5,615 nt of DNA from NCBI GenBank assembly GCA_036276235.1, contig DATBDZ010000028.1:1-5615 (forward strand). Direction: 5' to 3'. This DNA comes from JANWHF01 sp036276235. GTDB lineage: Bacteria; Planctomycetota; Phycisphaerae; Tepidisphaerales; Tepidisphaeraceae. The notes below the pieces were generated by a model, which worked only from the letters and a program-made list of their open reading frames with translations, did not search any database and had not been told where the DNA came from. Positions within the stretch are counted from its first letter, which is position 1; the number at the start of each line of letters is the position of its first letter. Made by a program: the position numbers and the translations under genes. This document shows, piece by piece, positions 1-5,461 of the stretch.

Positions 1-391
1 GCCCGATTTTCGCGCGCGGGCCGACAAAGCAGCCGGGATAAATCACCGTTCCTTCGCCGACAGTTGCCGTCGGATCGACATGCGCGCCAGGGTGAACGCC
101 GGCATGCGGATGCTTGCGATAGCCGTGCAAATGCACGACGGCTTTCGTGAACGCGAAATATGGCTCTTTGGTCTTCAGCAGCGCGAGGTTGTCGGCATTC
201 ACGCTCGGCGAAACAATCACCGCCGACGCCTTGGTCGTTTGCAATTGCTGGGCATAGCGCGGATTGGCCAAAAAGCTGATCTGCCCCGGCGCGGCATCCT
301 CCAGCGTATTGACGCCGTTGATCTGCAAATCGCCGTCACCGGCCAATTCCGCGCCAATCGCCGCTGCTAATTCCTTCAATGAGACAGCCAA
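1..391 (-). CDS. lpxD: UDP-3-O-acylglucosamine N-acyltransferase LpxD, N-terminal part (runs off the left edge)
   Basis: LpxD adds the second hydroxyacyl chain, from acyl-ACP, to UDP-3-O-acylglucosamine in the cytoplasmic part of lipid A synthesis. The 130 visible residues, read on the minus strand, align well from memory with the start of E. coli LpxD (about 341 residues). Residues 1-98 match the N-terminal uridine-binding domain, with GAELAGDGDLQINGV near residues 13-27 and the FLANPRY stretch at 40-46 (E. coli has FMVNPKY). From about residue 99 (VHPGAHVDPTATVGEG) the hexapeptide repeats of the left-handed beta helix begin. The acyltransferase catalytic region lies outside the window. I place the start at TTG 391-389. 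An AAGGAGG box sits 4 nt upstream, an in-frame TAG lies further upstream, and no ATG or GTG lies between that stop and the TTG. The gene is divergent from the iron exporter gene. A complete gene here would imply an LPS-type outer membrane. Confidence 0.9.
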   Translation of the reverse strand, partial: MAVSLKELAAAIGAELAGDGDLQINGVNTLEDAAPGQISFLANPRYAQQLQTTKASAVIVSPSVNADNLALLKTKEPYFAFTKAVVHLHGYRKHPHAGVHPGAHVDPTATVGEGTVIYPGCFVGPRAKIG

Positions 392-395
392 GGAG

Positions 396-402
396 CCTCC
401 TT
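396..402 (-). promoter_or_regulatory. Shine-Dalgarno of lpxD deciding the TTG start
   Basis: The minus strand reads AAGGAGG here, a full match to the anti-Shine-Dalgarno core, 4 nt before TTG 391. The next in-frame TTG (379) would be 16 nt away, which is too far. The box therefore supports the rare TTG start. It is the only clear Shine-Dalgarno in the window. Confidence 0.75.
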
Positions 403-412
403 CTGAGCCACG

Positions 413-441
413 ATTCTAAGGGAACGGAGTGGATGTGCGAA
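413..441 (-). promoter_or_regulatory. putative sigma70-type promoter of lpxD
   Basis: On the minus strand TTCGCA (441-436, 4 of 6 to TTGACA) and TAGAAT (418-413, 5 of 6 to TATAAT) are separated by 17 nt. Transcription would begin near 407-405. That leaves a leader of about 15 nt containing the AAGGAGG box. This is a consensus match only. Confidence 0.5.
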
Positions 442-485
442 GGGGGGCGGTTGTAGGTTGTTGGTTGTGGGTTGTTGGTGGTTGG

Positions 486-514
486 TTGTAGCGTTGAAGG
501 CGGGCATCTATAAC
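486..514 (+). promoter_or_regulatory. putative promoter of the iron exporter gene, at the loop of the inverted repeat
   Basis: TTGTAG (486-491, matching TTG of TTGACA) and TATAAC (509-514, 5 of 6 to TATAAT) are separated by exactly 17 nt. The -35 box lies at the inner end of the left repeat arm and the -10 box in the unpaired spacer. Transcription would start near 521. The leader, about 59 nt, would then consist almost entirely of the C/A-rich right arm. No Fur or other iron-regulator box is recognisable by eye. Confidence 0.4.
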
Positions 515-537
515 TCCGAGCAACCAACAACCAACCA

Positions 538-568
538 CCCACAACCCACAACCCACAACCCACAACCC
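538..568 (-). repeat. CCCACAA tandem heptamer; G-quadruplex motif on the minus strand
   Basis: Five CCC runs start at 538, 545, 552, 559 and 566, each separated by ACAA. This gives a perfect 7-nt period. The minus strand therefore reads GGG-TTGT five times, which meets the usual four-run, short-loop G-quadruplex pattern. The array ends 11 nt before the ATG at 580. Folding itself is untested. Confidence 0.75.
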
Positions 569-579
569 ACCAAACCACA

Positions 580-1539
580 ATGCGATCCTTCGACAGCCTC
601 ACCGAGCGCGAAGTCCTGGCCCTGGCGATTCATCAGGAAGAGGAGGACGGGCGGATTTACGGCGATTTTGCCGAGGCGCTGCGCGAAACCTACCCGGCGA
701 CGGCGGAAATCTTCCGCGGCATGCAGAAGGAGGAAGCCGACCACCGCCATCGTCTTTCTGAGATGTATCAGCAGAAGTTCGGCGATCACATCCCGCTGAT
801 CCGCAAGCAGGATGTGAAGGGATTCGTCCGCCGCCGGCCGGTTTGGATGGTGCGTCCGCTGGGCTTGGACACGGTTCGGCGAACCGCCGAGTCGATGGAA
901 GCCGAGACGCGGCAATTTTACCTGCGCGCCGCCGATCGCGCCTCGGACATGTCGATCCGACAATTGCTGATCGATCTGGCGGAAGCCGAGCGCGGGCACA
1001 TCACCGCCGCCGAACGGCTCTCCACCGAGAATCTCACACCGACGGCGGTCTCCGAAGAAAACGAAGCCCGCCGCCGGCTGTTCCTGTTGCAGGTCGTGCA
1101 GCCTGGCCTCGCGGGGTTAATGGACGGATCGGTCTCGACGCTCGCGCCGCTCTTCGCGGCGGCATTTGCCGCCCATGACAATCACTGGTTCCCCTTCAAG
1201 GTAGGCCTTGCCGCATCAGCCGGCGCCGGAATCAGCATGGGCTTTGCCGAGGCCCTCAGCGACGACGGCACCCTCACCGGCCGCGGCCATCCGTACATCC
1301 GCGGCATCGTCTGCGGCCTCATGACTGCCGTGGGCGGGCTTGGCCACACGCTGCCTTACATCATCCCCAGCTTCCGGATCGCGACGACGATCGCCGTCAT
1401 CGTCGTCATCTTCGAGCTCCTGGCGATCTCCTACATCCGCAAACGCTTCATGGATACACCAATGCTCTCGGCGGCGATACAGGTGATCGTGGGTGGGATA
1501 CTCGTGTTTCTGACGGGAATTCTGATCGGCGTTTCGTGA
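580..1539 (+). CDS. mbfA: MbfA-like membrane-bound ferritin/VIT1 fusion, predicted iron exporter
   Basis: The 319-residue protein combines an N-terminal rubrerythrin/ferritin-like domain (about 1-150) with a C-terminal VIT1/CCC1-type membrane domain (about 165-319). Both di-iron half-sites are visible: E20 with Y27 and E52-x-x-H55, then E107 with Y114 and E137-x-x-H140. The membrane part has about five segments (near 184-199, 206-227, 240-262, 266-286, 294-317). It includes the VIT-type DGSVSTLAP (D182) and GISMGFAEALSDDG (M220) stretches. Known MbfA proteins of about 325 residues (Agrobacterium, Bradyrhizobium) export ferrous iron across the inner membrane and protect against iron and peroxide stress. 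The same role is inferred here. ATG 580 is the first start after an in-frame TAA at 511. It fits the family N-terminus (LTEREVLALAI) but has no Shine-Dalgarno. The start lies just after the CCCACAA array. Confidence 0.88.
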   Translation: MRSFDSLTEREVLALAIHQEEEDGRIYGDFAEALRETYPATAEIFRGMQKEEADHRHRLSEMYQQKFGDHIPLIRKQDVKGFVRRRPVWMVRPLGLDTVRRTAESMEAETRQFYLRAADRASDMSIRQLLIDLAEAERGHITAAERLSTENLTPTAVSEENEARRRLFLLQVVQPGLAGLMDGSVSTLAPLFAAAFAAHDNHWFPFKVGLAASAGAGISMGFAEALSDDGTLTGRGHPYIRGIVCGLMTAVGGLGHTLPYIIPSFRIATTIAVIVVIFELLAISYIRKRFMDTPMLSAAIQVIVGGILVFLTGILIGVS

Positions 1540-1624
1540 TAAGTTCGTTTCGATTGATTGGGATGGCCGAGGCGTACTCGTAATTACCGCCTTTAGCCGG
1601 GTACCTATCACGCGCTCGCTCCCT

Positions 1625-1653
1625 CTGTCCAAACGCACTGCTCCGCCTACAAT
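1625..1653 (+). promoter_or_regulatory. putative promoter of the orphan gene, leaderless configuration
   Basis: TACAAT (1648-1653, 5 of 6 to TATAAT) ends 7 nt before ATG 1661, so transcription would start at or next to the A of the start codon. The -35 position at 17-nt spacing (1625-1630, CTGTCC) is weak. There is no Shine-Dalgarno upstream of the ATG, which agrees with a leaderless mRNA. Confidence 0.45.
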
Positions 1654-1660
1654 CGCGCGC

Positions 1661-2425
1661 ATGACGGTTGAGCAGTTACAGGCGCAATGCGAACTCGGGC
1701 AGCAGCAGCTGATGGCGATGCAATATTTGGAGGCGCGGACCACGCTGGTAGAGGCCGAGCGCGTTGCCTGGCAAATGCGCGAATGGGATACGCTGGCGCG
1801 GCTTTACATGCCCTTGCAGGAGACCCGGCGGCAGATCCGCCAGCGATGCGGCGAGGGGATTGTCTGCCTCGATCTGATCAGCGAAGGGGCCAGCGACGCG
1901 CTCGATCCGCTGCATGTCGTGCAGAATTACTCGCACGGGCAGATTCTGGTGGCGGGCTGGGGATCGATCGCACCCGCGCTTGGCGTGCGGCGACTGGCTT
2001 TCGAGCACGGGCTCTTTCTGGAGACATTCCTGGCGGCGGCATATCCGACGCCGCGGGGGACGGCAGTGGCGATTGTGCCGCTGGCCGAGGGGAAAATGCC
2101 TGATTCCCAGCCTCGCTCGATCGAAGAACTCAAGCGGCTATTGCCGGCGCCCAGCATCGTGATCGCGGCCAGCGAACTGCCGCAAGGCAGCCGGCGCGGG
2201 ACTTTTGAAACATACGGACAGGTGATGGCGATCTGGGAAAAACTCCACACCCCATTTATCGCGGCGGCGGATGCGCTGGCCGATCCCGTCCAGAAAATGG
2301 AAGGCTATCGCCGAGCAATTGCCGTCGATGAGGCGTGCGAGTTGGCGCACCAGAAGCTATCAGACGTGGCGCGCAGGATGATGCGATCGCCGGTGAATTC
2401 CGAAACCCGAATCCGCGAAATCTGA
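1661..2425 (+). CDS. unrecognised conserved-looking protein with TPR-like ends
   Basis: I do not recognise a named family for this 254-residue soluble protein. Residues 12-65 look like TPR-type helices (GQQQLMAMQYLEARTTLVEAE, then a tryptophan-containing second helix). Residues 208-240 (KMEGYRRAIAVDEACELAHQ) look like another helix pair. The middle (66-200) has alternating beta-like hydrophobic stretches (IVCLDLI, QILVAGWGSIAPAL, GTAVAIVPLAEG, APSIVIAASELP), suggesting an alpha/beta core. There is no signal peptide, membrane segment or cysteine metal site; C10, C63, C69 and C226 are scattered. ATG 1661 follows a -10-like TACAAT by 7 nt and has no Shine-Dalgarno. It lies 121 nt after the iron exporter gene and converges with folC. 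The last residues (NSETRIREI) are encoded in repeat-like DNA and may not be original to the protein. It resembles hypothetical proteins I associate with planctomycetes. The role is unknown. Confidence 0.75.
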   Translation: MTVEQLQAQCELGQQQLMAMQYLEARTTLVEAERVAWQMREWDTLARLYMPLQETRRQIRQRCGEGIVCLDLISEGASDALDPLHVVQNYSHGQILVAGWGSIAPALGVRRLAFEHGLFLETFLAAAYPTPRGTAVAIVPLAEGKMPDSQPRSIEELKRLLPAPSIVIAASELPQGSRRGTFETYGQVMAIWEKLHTPFIAAADALADPVQKMEGYRRAIAVDEACELAHQKLSDVARRMMRSPVNSETRIREI

Positions 2426-2452
2426 ATCAAATCCGAGTGACCGAATTCCGAA
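2395..2452. repeat. GAATTCCGAA direct repeat spanning the end of the orphan gene
   Basis: GAATTCCGAA occurs at 2395-2404 and again at 2443-2452, within a stretch rich in CCGAA/CGAAT units (GAAACCCGAATCCGCGAAAT). The stretch begins inside the coding region and continues past its TGA (2423-2425). It looks like a low-complexity dispersed repeat that has become the 3' end of the gene. Confidence 0.55.
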
Positions 2453-2461
2453 TGAAGCCTT

Positions 2462-2531
2462 CGTAGGGTCCGCCTTGGCGGACGGGATTTTGCGTTCCCG
2501 GGAGAAGACGTCCGCCAAGGCGGACCCTACG
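2462..2531. repeat. perfect 23-bp inverted repeat with self-complementary arms
   Basis: Bases 2462-2484 and 2509-2531 are exact reverse complements, with a 24-nt spacer. Each arm contains GTCCGCC-TT-GGCGGAC (AA in the second), so each arm can also fold into its own 7-bp hairpin. The element lies between two convergent genes and could work as a bidirectional terminator. Neither side has a clear T-tract, so REP-like dispersed element is equally likely. I recall the GGGTCCGCCTTGGCGGAC core from planctomycete intergenic DNA. Confidence 0.85.
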
Positions 2532-2582
2532 GGAGGATTTCAGAAGAAGAGATCGAAATCCGACTGGTCAATTGTTGGATGA

Positions 2583-2647
2583 ATGTCACGCGAAGAAACG
2601 AAGCGACGAAGAAAGGCGCGACGCGTCTTCGCCTCTTCGCGTGACAT
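2583..2647. repeat. second convergent-region inverted repeat, possible terminator
   Basis: Bases 2583-2596 pair perfectly with 2634-2647 (ATGTCACGCGAAGA / TCTTCGCGTGACAT). After two mismatches, CGAAG (2599-2603) pairs with CTTCG (2627-2631), giving 19 of 21 positions paired around a loop at 2604-2626. CAATTTTGG follows on the plus strand, so the TTTT at 2651-2654 gives weak support for termination of plus-strand transcription. The sequence is unrelated to the inverted repeat at 2462. The loop repeats CGAAG/CGACG units. Confidence 0.75.
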
Positions 2648-2665
2648 CAATTTTGGATTGAACGC

Positions 2666-4147
2666 CTACGTCGTCTTCGCCGCGAAGTATTTCTTCGCTT
2701 CGCCGACGAGATAGAAGCTGCCGGTGATGCAGATGAGGTCTTCCTTGGTCACGGCTCGGACGGCAATCGCCATCGCGTCTTCCAGCGTCGGGGCGACCTG
2801 GGCCATCTTGCCGTATTGGTCGATGTAGCGGGCACTCAATTCCGCGGGATCGGATGTGCGGATGCTATCGACGCGGGTGAAGATGACTTTATCGGCGCCG
2901 GCGGCGATGCGCTCGAGCATGCCGGTGACATCCTTGTCGCCGCAGCAGCCGAAGATGACGACCATCGAGTCGTACGGGATGTGCTGACCGATGCCGCGCA
3001 TCAGGGCGTCGATGCTGGCGGCGTTGTGCGCGCCATCGACGATCACCCTGGGCGTTTGGCTGACCATCTCCATGCGGCCGGGGACGACCGTTTTGGCCAA
3101 TCCTTCCATTGCGCGGGAATCGCTGATGGCGAAGCCGCGCGTCTTGAGGCGGTCGATCACGCTCAATGCCAGCCCGCAGTTGATCGCCTGGTGCTCGCCC
3201 AAAAGCGGGACGGCCAAGTGCTCGAAGCGGCTGTTGGGCGTCGTCAGGCAGACCCGGTTGTGCGGGCCAAGCATGCGGCTGGATTCAAATCGGTAGCTGA
3301 ACTCAATCGACTTGCCGGTGATATCCAATGGCGCGCCCACTTTGTCGGCGACGCGCTGCAGCACTACTTCAGCTTCGGGATCCTGCACGACCGTAATCGC
3401 GGGAACGCCATGCTTGAAGATCCCGGCCTTCTCTTCGGAGATGCGGGCGATTGTGGGCCCAAGCTGGGCCATGTGGTCTTTGCTGATGCTGGTGATGGCG
3501 GTGACTTCAGGCTTGATGACGTTGGTGCTATCAAGCCGGCCGCCCAGGCCCGTCTCGACGACGGCGATGTCTATCTTCCGCTCGGCGAAGTATTTAAACG
3601 CGATCGCCGTCATGACGTCGAAGTAGGTCGGCGTCGGCTTCATCCGCAGCACGATCGGGGTGACTTCGCGCACAAGCCGCGCAAAATCGGCATGGGAGAT
3701 CATCTCGCCATTAATGACGATACGCTCCCTAGCATCCACCAAATGCGGGCTGGTATAGAGGCCGACCTTGAACCCCGATGCCTGAAGCATCGAGGAGATC
3801 ATCGCGCAGGTGCTGCCTTTGCCCTTGGTGCCTGCGACATGGACAGATTTAAATGTGTCATGCGGATTACCCAGCTTCTTCAGCAGAGTCCGCATGCGAT
3901 CCAAGTCGAAGTTCTGGGTGTTGTAGCGGACGATACGGAGCCGCTCGAAGTCCATCAAGGAGGACAAGAAGCGTAAAGCCTTAGTAAATCCGTTGATACC
4001 GTTCGGGCGAGCTTCCTCGACCGGGGCGGGTTTGGCGTGGGGGATGGCTCGCCGAAGCACCGGCCGGGCTCGCCGGACGGTGCGGTGGTTAGGGGCATGT
4101 ACCCCTCGGCGAACGCTGCTCTGCCTCGTTTTGGTCTTCGTCGGCAT
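2666..4147 (-). CDS. folC: bifunctional dihydrofolate synthase / folylpolyglutamate synthase with a basic N-terminal extension
   Basis: FolC ligates L-glutamate to dihydropteroate and then extends the polyglutamate tail of folates, using ATP in the cytoplasm. The 493-residue protein shows the Mur-ligase-family signatures in order: P-loop VAGTKGKGST (104-113), YTSPHL (131-136), VVETGLGGRLDSTNV (196-210), SKDHMAQLG (222-230), EKAGIFK (239-245, K245 being the likely carbamylated lysine), LLGEHQAINCGLAL (315-328), PGRMEM (356-361), DGAHN (371-375), GDKD (403-406) and TGSFYLVGEAK (475-485). All key motifs are intact. It exceeds the usual 420-440 residues because of about 52 leading residues rich in Arg, Lys and Pro (VRRGVHAPN, VRRARPVLRR). 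The homologous part starts near GFTKALRFLSSL (53-64). ATG 4147 is chosen because a TACAAT -10 box lies just upstream. The gene is convergent with the orphan gene and divergent from the transporter. A gene for only one of the two activities is less likely but possible. Confidence 0.93.
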   Translation of the reverse strand: MPTKTKTRQSSVRRGVHAPNHRTVRRARPVLRRAIPHAKPAPVEEARPNGINGFTKALRFLSSLMDFERLRIVRYNTQNFDLDRMRTLLKKLGNPHDTFKSVHVAGTKGKGSTCAMISSMLQASGFKVGLYTSPHLVDARERIVINGEMISHADFARLVREVTPIVLRMKPTPTYFDVMTAIAFKYFAERKIDIAVVETGLGGRLDSTNVIKPEVTAITSISKDHMAQLGPTIARISEEKAGIFKHGVPAITVVQDPEAEVVLQRVADKVGAPLDITGKSIEFSYRFESSRMLGPHNRVCLTTPNSRFEHLAVPLLGEHQAINCGLALSVIDRLKTRGFAISDSRAMEGLAKTVVPGRMEMVSQTPRVIVDGAHNAASIDALMRGIGQHIPYDSMVVIFGCCGDKDVTGMLERIAAGADKVIFTRVDSIRTSDPAELSARYIDQYGKMAQVAPTLEDAMAIAVRAVTKEDLICITGSFYLVGEAKKYFAAKTT

Positions 4148-4158
4148 ATGATCGCCCC

Positions 4159-4187
4159 ATTGTAGCGGGTTGGAAAGACCGCTGCAA
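4159..4187 (-). promoter_or_regulatory. putative promoter of folC, nearly leaderless
   Basis: On the minus strand TTGCAG (4187-4182) and TACAAT (4164-4159, 5 of 6) are 17 nt apart. The -10 box ends 11 nt before ATG 4147, so the leader would be about 5 nt. There is no Shine-Dalgarno. Its position supports the upstream ATG and therefore the long N-terminus of the protein. Confidence 0.5.
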
Positions 4188-4331
4188 ATAACTGGGCCAA
4201 CTCTCGTTCACGCTTACACTTATTGATACTGCCCGCGCCTATCCTCGTTGCAGAAATATGGCGCTGCTGAGATTATAGGCAAGGAAAGATGCGCTGTCTG
4301 GGCCGCTTAAAATGCAGTCAGACGCGACCTT

Positions 4332-4360
4332 TTGCTATCGCCCGAAAACTGCCTTATCCT
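4332..4360 (+). promoter_or_regulatory. putative promoter of the AI-2E family transporter, leaderless configuration
   Basis: TTGCTA (4332-4337, 4 of 6) and TATCCT (4355-4360, 4 of 6) are 17 nt apart. The -10 box ends 6 nt before ATG 4367, so transcription would begin at the start codon. This argues for ATG 4367 over the upstream in-frame ATG 4289. That upstream ATG does have an AAGGAA stretch 2 nt before it and a TATA-like stretch at 4273-4277. Confidence 0.4.
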
Positions 4361-4366
4361 ATTGTC

Positions 4367-5416
4367 ATGGCCGATGATGCGACGGACAGCGCTCGCTGGA
4401 TTCGACGGATCACGCTGCTATTCGTGACGGCGGCGGCCCTCCTGCTGTTTATTTGGTTCTTCAGCGCCGTCAGCACCGTACTTTTGGGAATTTTGGCGGC
4501 GTCGATCGTTACCTGCACGCTCAGCCCGCTACTGGGGCGGGTTCCGATGCCTCGCGGGCTGGGGGCGGCGTTTCTGGGATTGGTCCTCGTCGCCAGCGTC
4601 AGTGGGATCATTTTGGCGCTATCGCTGCCCTTGGCGGGGCCGATCCGCCGCGGATTCGCGGCCTGGCCTCAAACCGCCACTGTCGATCAAATGCTCGCCA
4701 ATTGGGCCGGACGCATTGGTATTCAAGCCAAGCCCGGCGAAATGCTCAACCAGATGGGCCAGTTCATCGCGCCGACACTACTGCTTTCGCGCGGAGCCGA
4801 CACGGCGCTGGGGATTCTGCTTTGGCTGGCATTCATCTTTGTCGGGTCGATCTTTCTGCTGGCCAGTCCCAAGGATGTTCTTCTGACGCCAATGATGCGC
4901 ATCATCGCGCCGGCTTACCGATCGAATGTCGATGCGATGCTCGAACATCTGGCCGGCAAACTGCGCTGGTGGATGATCGGCACGCTCGGCGGGATGTGCG
5001 TGGTCTTCAGCGCGTCGTGCCTGGGATATGCGATCGCGGGCGTCAAGTATTTTATGCCGCTGGCGCTATTGGCGGGTTTGGCGGAAATTGTCCCGACGGT
5101 CGGCCCGGCATGCGCGGCGGTCATCGCGTTTCTCTTCGCCGCCAGCCAGGGCGGAGGAGCCGCCGTCGGCGTTGTCATCACATATATCATCGTCCAATCG
5201 CTCGAGGCATACCTGATCCTTCCCCTGATCATGCGCGGTGCGGTGCAGATCCATCCTGCCGTCACGCTCTTTTCCGTTGTGCTGTGGGCAAAAATATTCG
5301 GCGTGCCGGGGATGATGCTCGCAATTCCGATTAATCTGACCATCGCAAGTGCGGTGGAATTTCTGTATGTGAGACCGCGCGATGGGCGGTTGGTAGAACA
5401 GCGAGCGCCGGTTTGA
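4367..5416 (+). CDS. AI-2E family (PerM-like) membrane transporter
   Basis: This is a 349-residue polytopic inner-membrane protein of the AI-2E exporter superfamily (TqsA/PerM/YdiK type). Members are linked to autoinducer-2 export or Na+/H+ antiport, but for most, including this one, the substrate is unknown. Predicted membrane segments lie near residues 15-33, 36-54, 66-90, 146-166, 202-224, 228-258, 265-287 and 297-325. The soluble stretch at about 91-145 between the third and fourth segments is characteristic of the family. Signature stretches are EIVPTVGP (240-247), QSLEAYLILPLIM (277-289) with IHP (295-297), and GVPGMMLAIP (312-321). ATG 4367 gives a typical length and a short charged N-terminus before the first membrane segment. 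An in-frame ATG at 4289 would add 26 non-hydrophobic residues. The gene diverges from folC and no partner gene is visible. Confidence 0.87.
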   Translation: MADDATDSARWIRRITLLFVTAAALLLFIWFFSAVSTVLLGILAASIVTCTLSPLLGRVPMPRGLGAAFLGLVLVASVSGIILALSLPLAGPIRRGFAAWPQTATVDQMLANWAGRIGIQAKPGEMLNQMGQFIAPTLLLSRGADTALGILLWLAFIFVGSIFLLASPKDVLLTPMMRIIAPAYRSNVDAMLEHLAGKLRWWMIGTLGGMCVVFSASCLGYAIAGVKYFMPLALLAGLAEIVPTVGPACAAVIAFLFAASQGGGAAVGVVITYIIVQSLEAYLILPLIMRGAVQIHPAVTLFSVVLWAKIFGVPGMMLAIPINLTIASAVEFLYVRPRDGRLVEQRAPV

Positions 5417-5451
5417 CTTTGGTCTGGAGTGCTTCGACGGTTGGACCAGAG
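5417..5451 (+). terminator. weak hairpin directly after the transporter stop codon
   Basis: CTTTGGTC (5417-5424) pairs with GACCAGAG (5444-5451) over 8 positions, with one G-T wobble and a 19-nt loop. It begins at the base after the TGA. No T-tract follows, so intrinsic termination is uncertain. Confidence 0.3.
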
Positions 5452-5461
5452 CGCTCGGAGA

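Larger units (their letters stand above)
449..576. repeat. imperfect inverted repeat of GGTTGT / CCCACAA units
   Basis: The left arm (about 449-491) is G/T-rich and the right arm (about 521-570) is C/A-rich. The reverse complement of the right arm matches the left arm over roughly 43 nt with only a few mismatches, mostly A or T against G. The unmatched spacer is about 492-520. If single-stranded, the segment could form a long hairpin. The right arm contains a perfect 7-nt tandem repeat, and its complement is G-quadruplex-prone. Arrays of this kind are, as I recall, scattered through planctomycete and other genomes. A non-coding dispersed repeat is the likeliest identity. Confidence 0.8.

Noticed and set aside
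538..568. Possible CRISPR array
   Set aside because: The units are contiguous heptamers without spacers and no cas gene is visible, so this is a simple tandem repeat.
458..799. A plus-strand open frame with a Pro-Gln-Pro-Thr-Thr-His-Asn repeat peptide
   Set aside because: The peptide repeat comes from the 7-nt CCCACAA array read in shifting frames, and the remainder overlaps the iron exporter gene out of frame.
508..999. A minus-strand open frame overlapping the iron exporter gene, ending in Val-Val-Gly-Cys repeats
   Set aside because: The repetitive end is only the translation of the intergenic repeat, and the rest is antisense to the conserved ferritin-like domain.
1571..1591. Possible terminator after the iron exporter gene
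   Set aside because: GGCGTA can pair with TACCGCC only with a bulge, and no T-tract follows. This is too weak to annotate.
2816..3976. A 386-codon open frame on the plus strand opposite folC
   Set aside because: It is antisense to an intact folC with all catalytic motifs. It matches no family I know and its composition (Asp, Ala, His, Arg heavy) is typical of a GC-rich antisense shadow.
4289..4366. Alternative start for the AI-2E transporter at ATG 4289
   Set aside because: It would add 26 non-hydrophobic residues atypical of the family and would place the likely promoter inside the gene. The AAGGAA before it keeps it possible but less likely.
4148..4366. Possible small RNA or tRNA in the folC-transporter gap
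   Set aside because: No cloverleaf, strong hairpin-plus-T-tract or open frame is visible. Only promoter-like hexamers can be supported.
4453..5334. A 293-codon open frame overlapping the AI-2E family transporter
   Set aside because: It lies in another frame on the same strand as a clear polytopic membrane protein. Its translation is Arg/Gly/His-rich with no domain, so it is a shadow.
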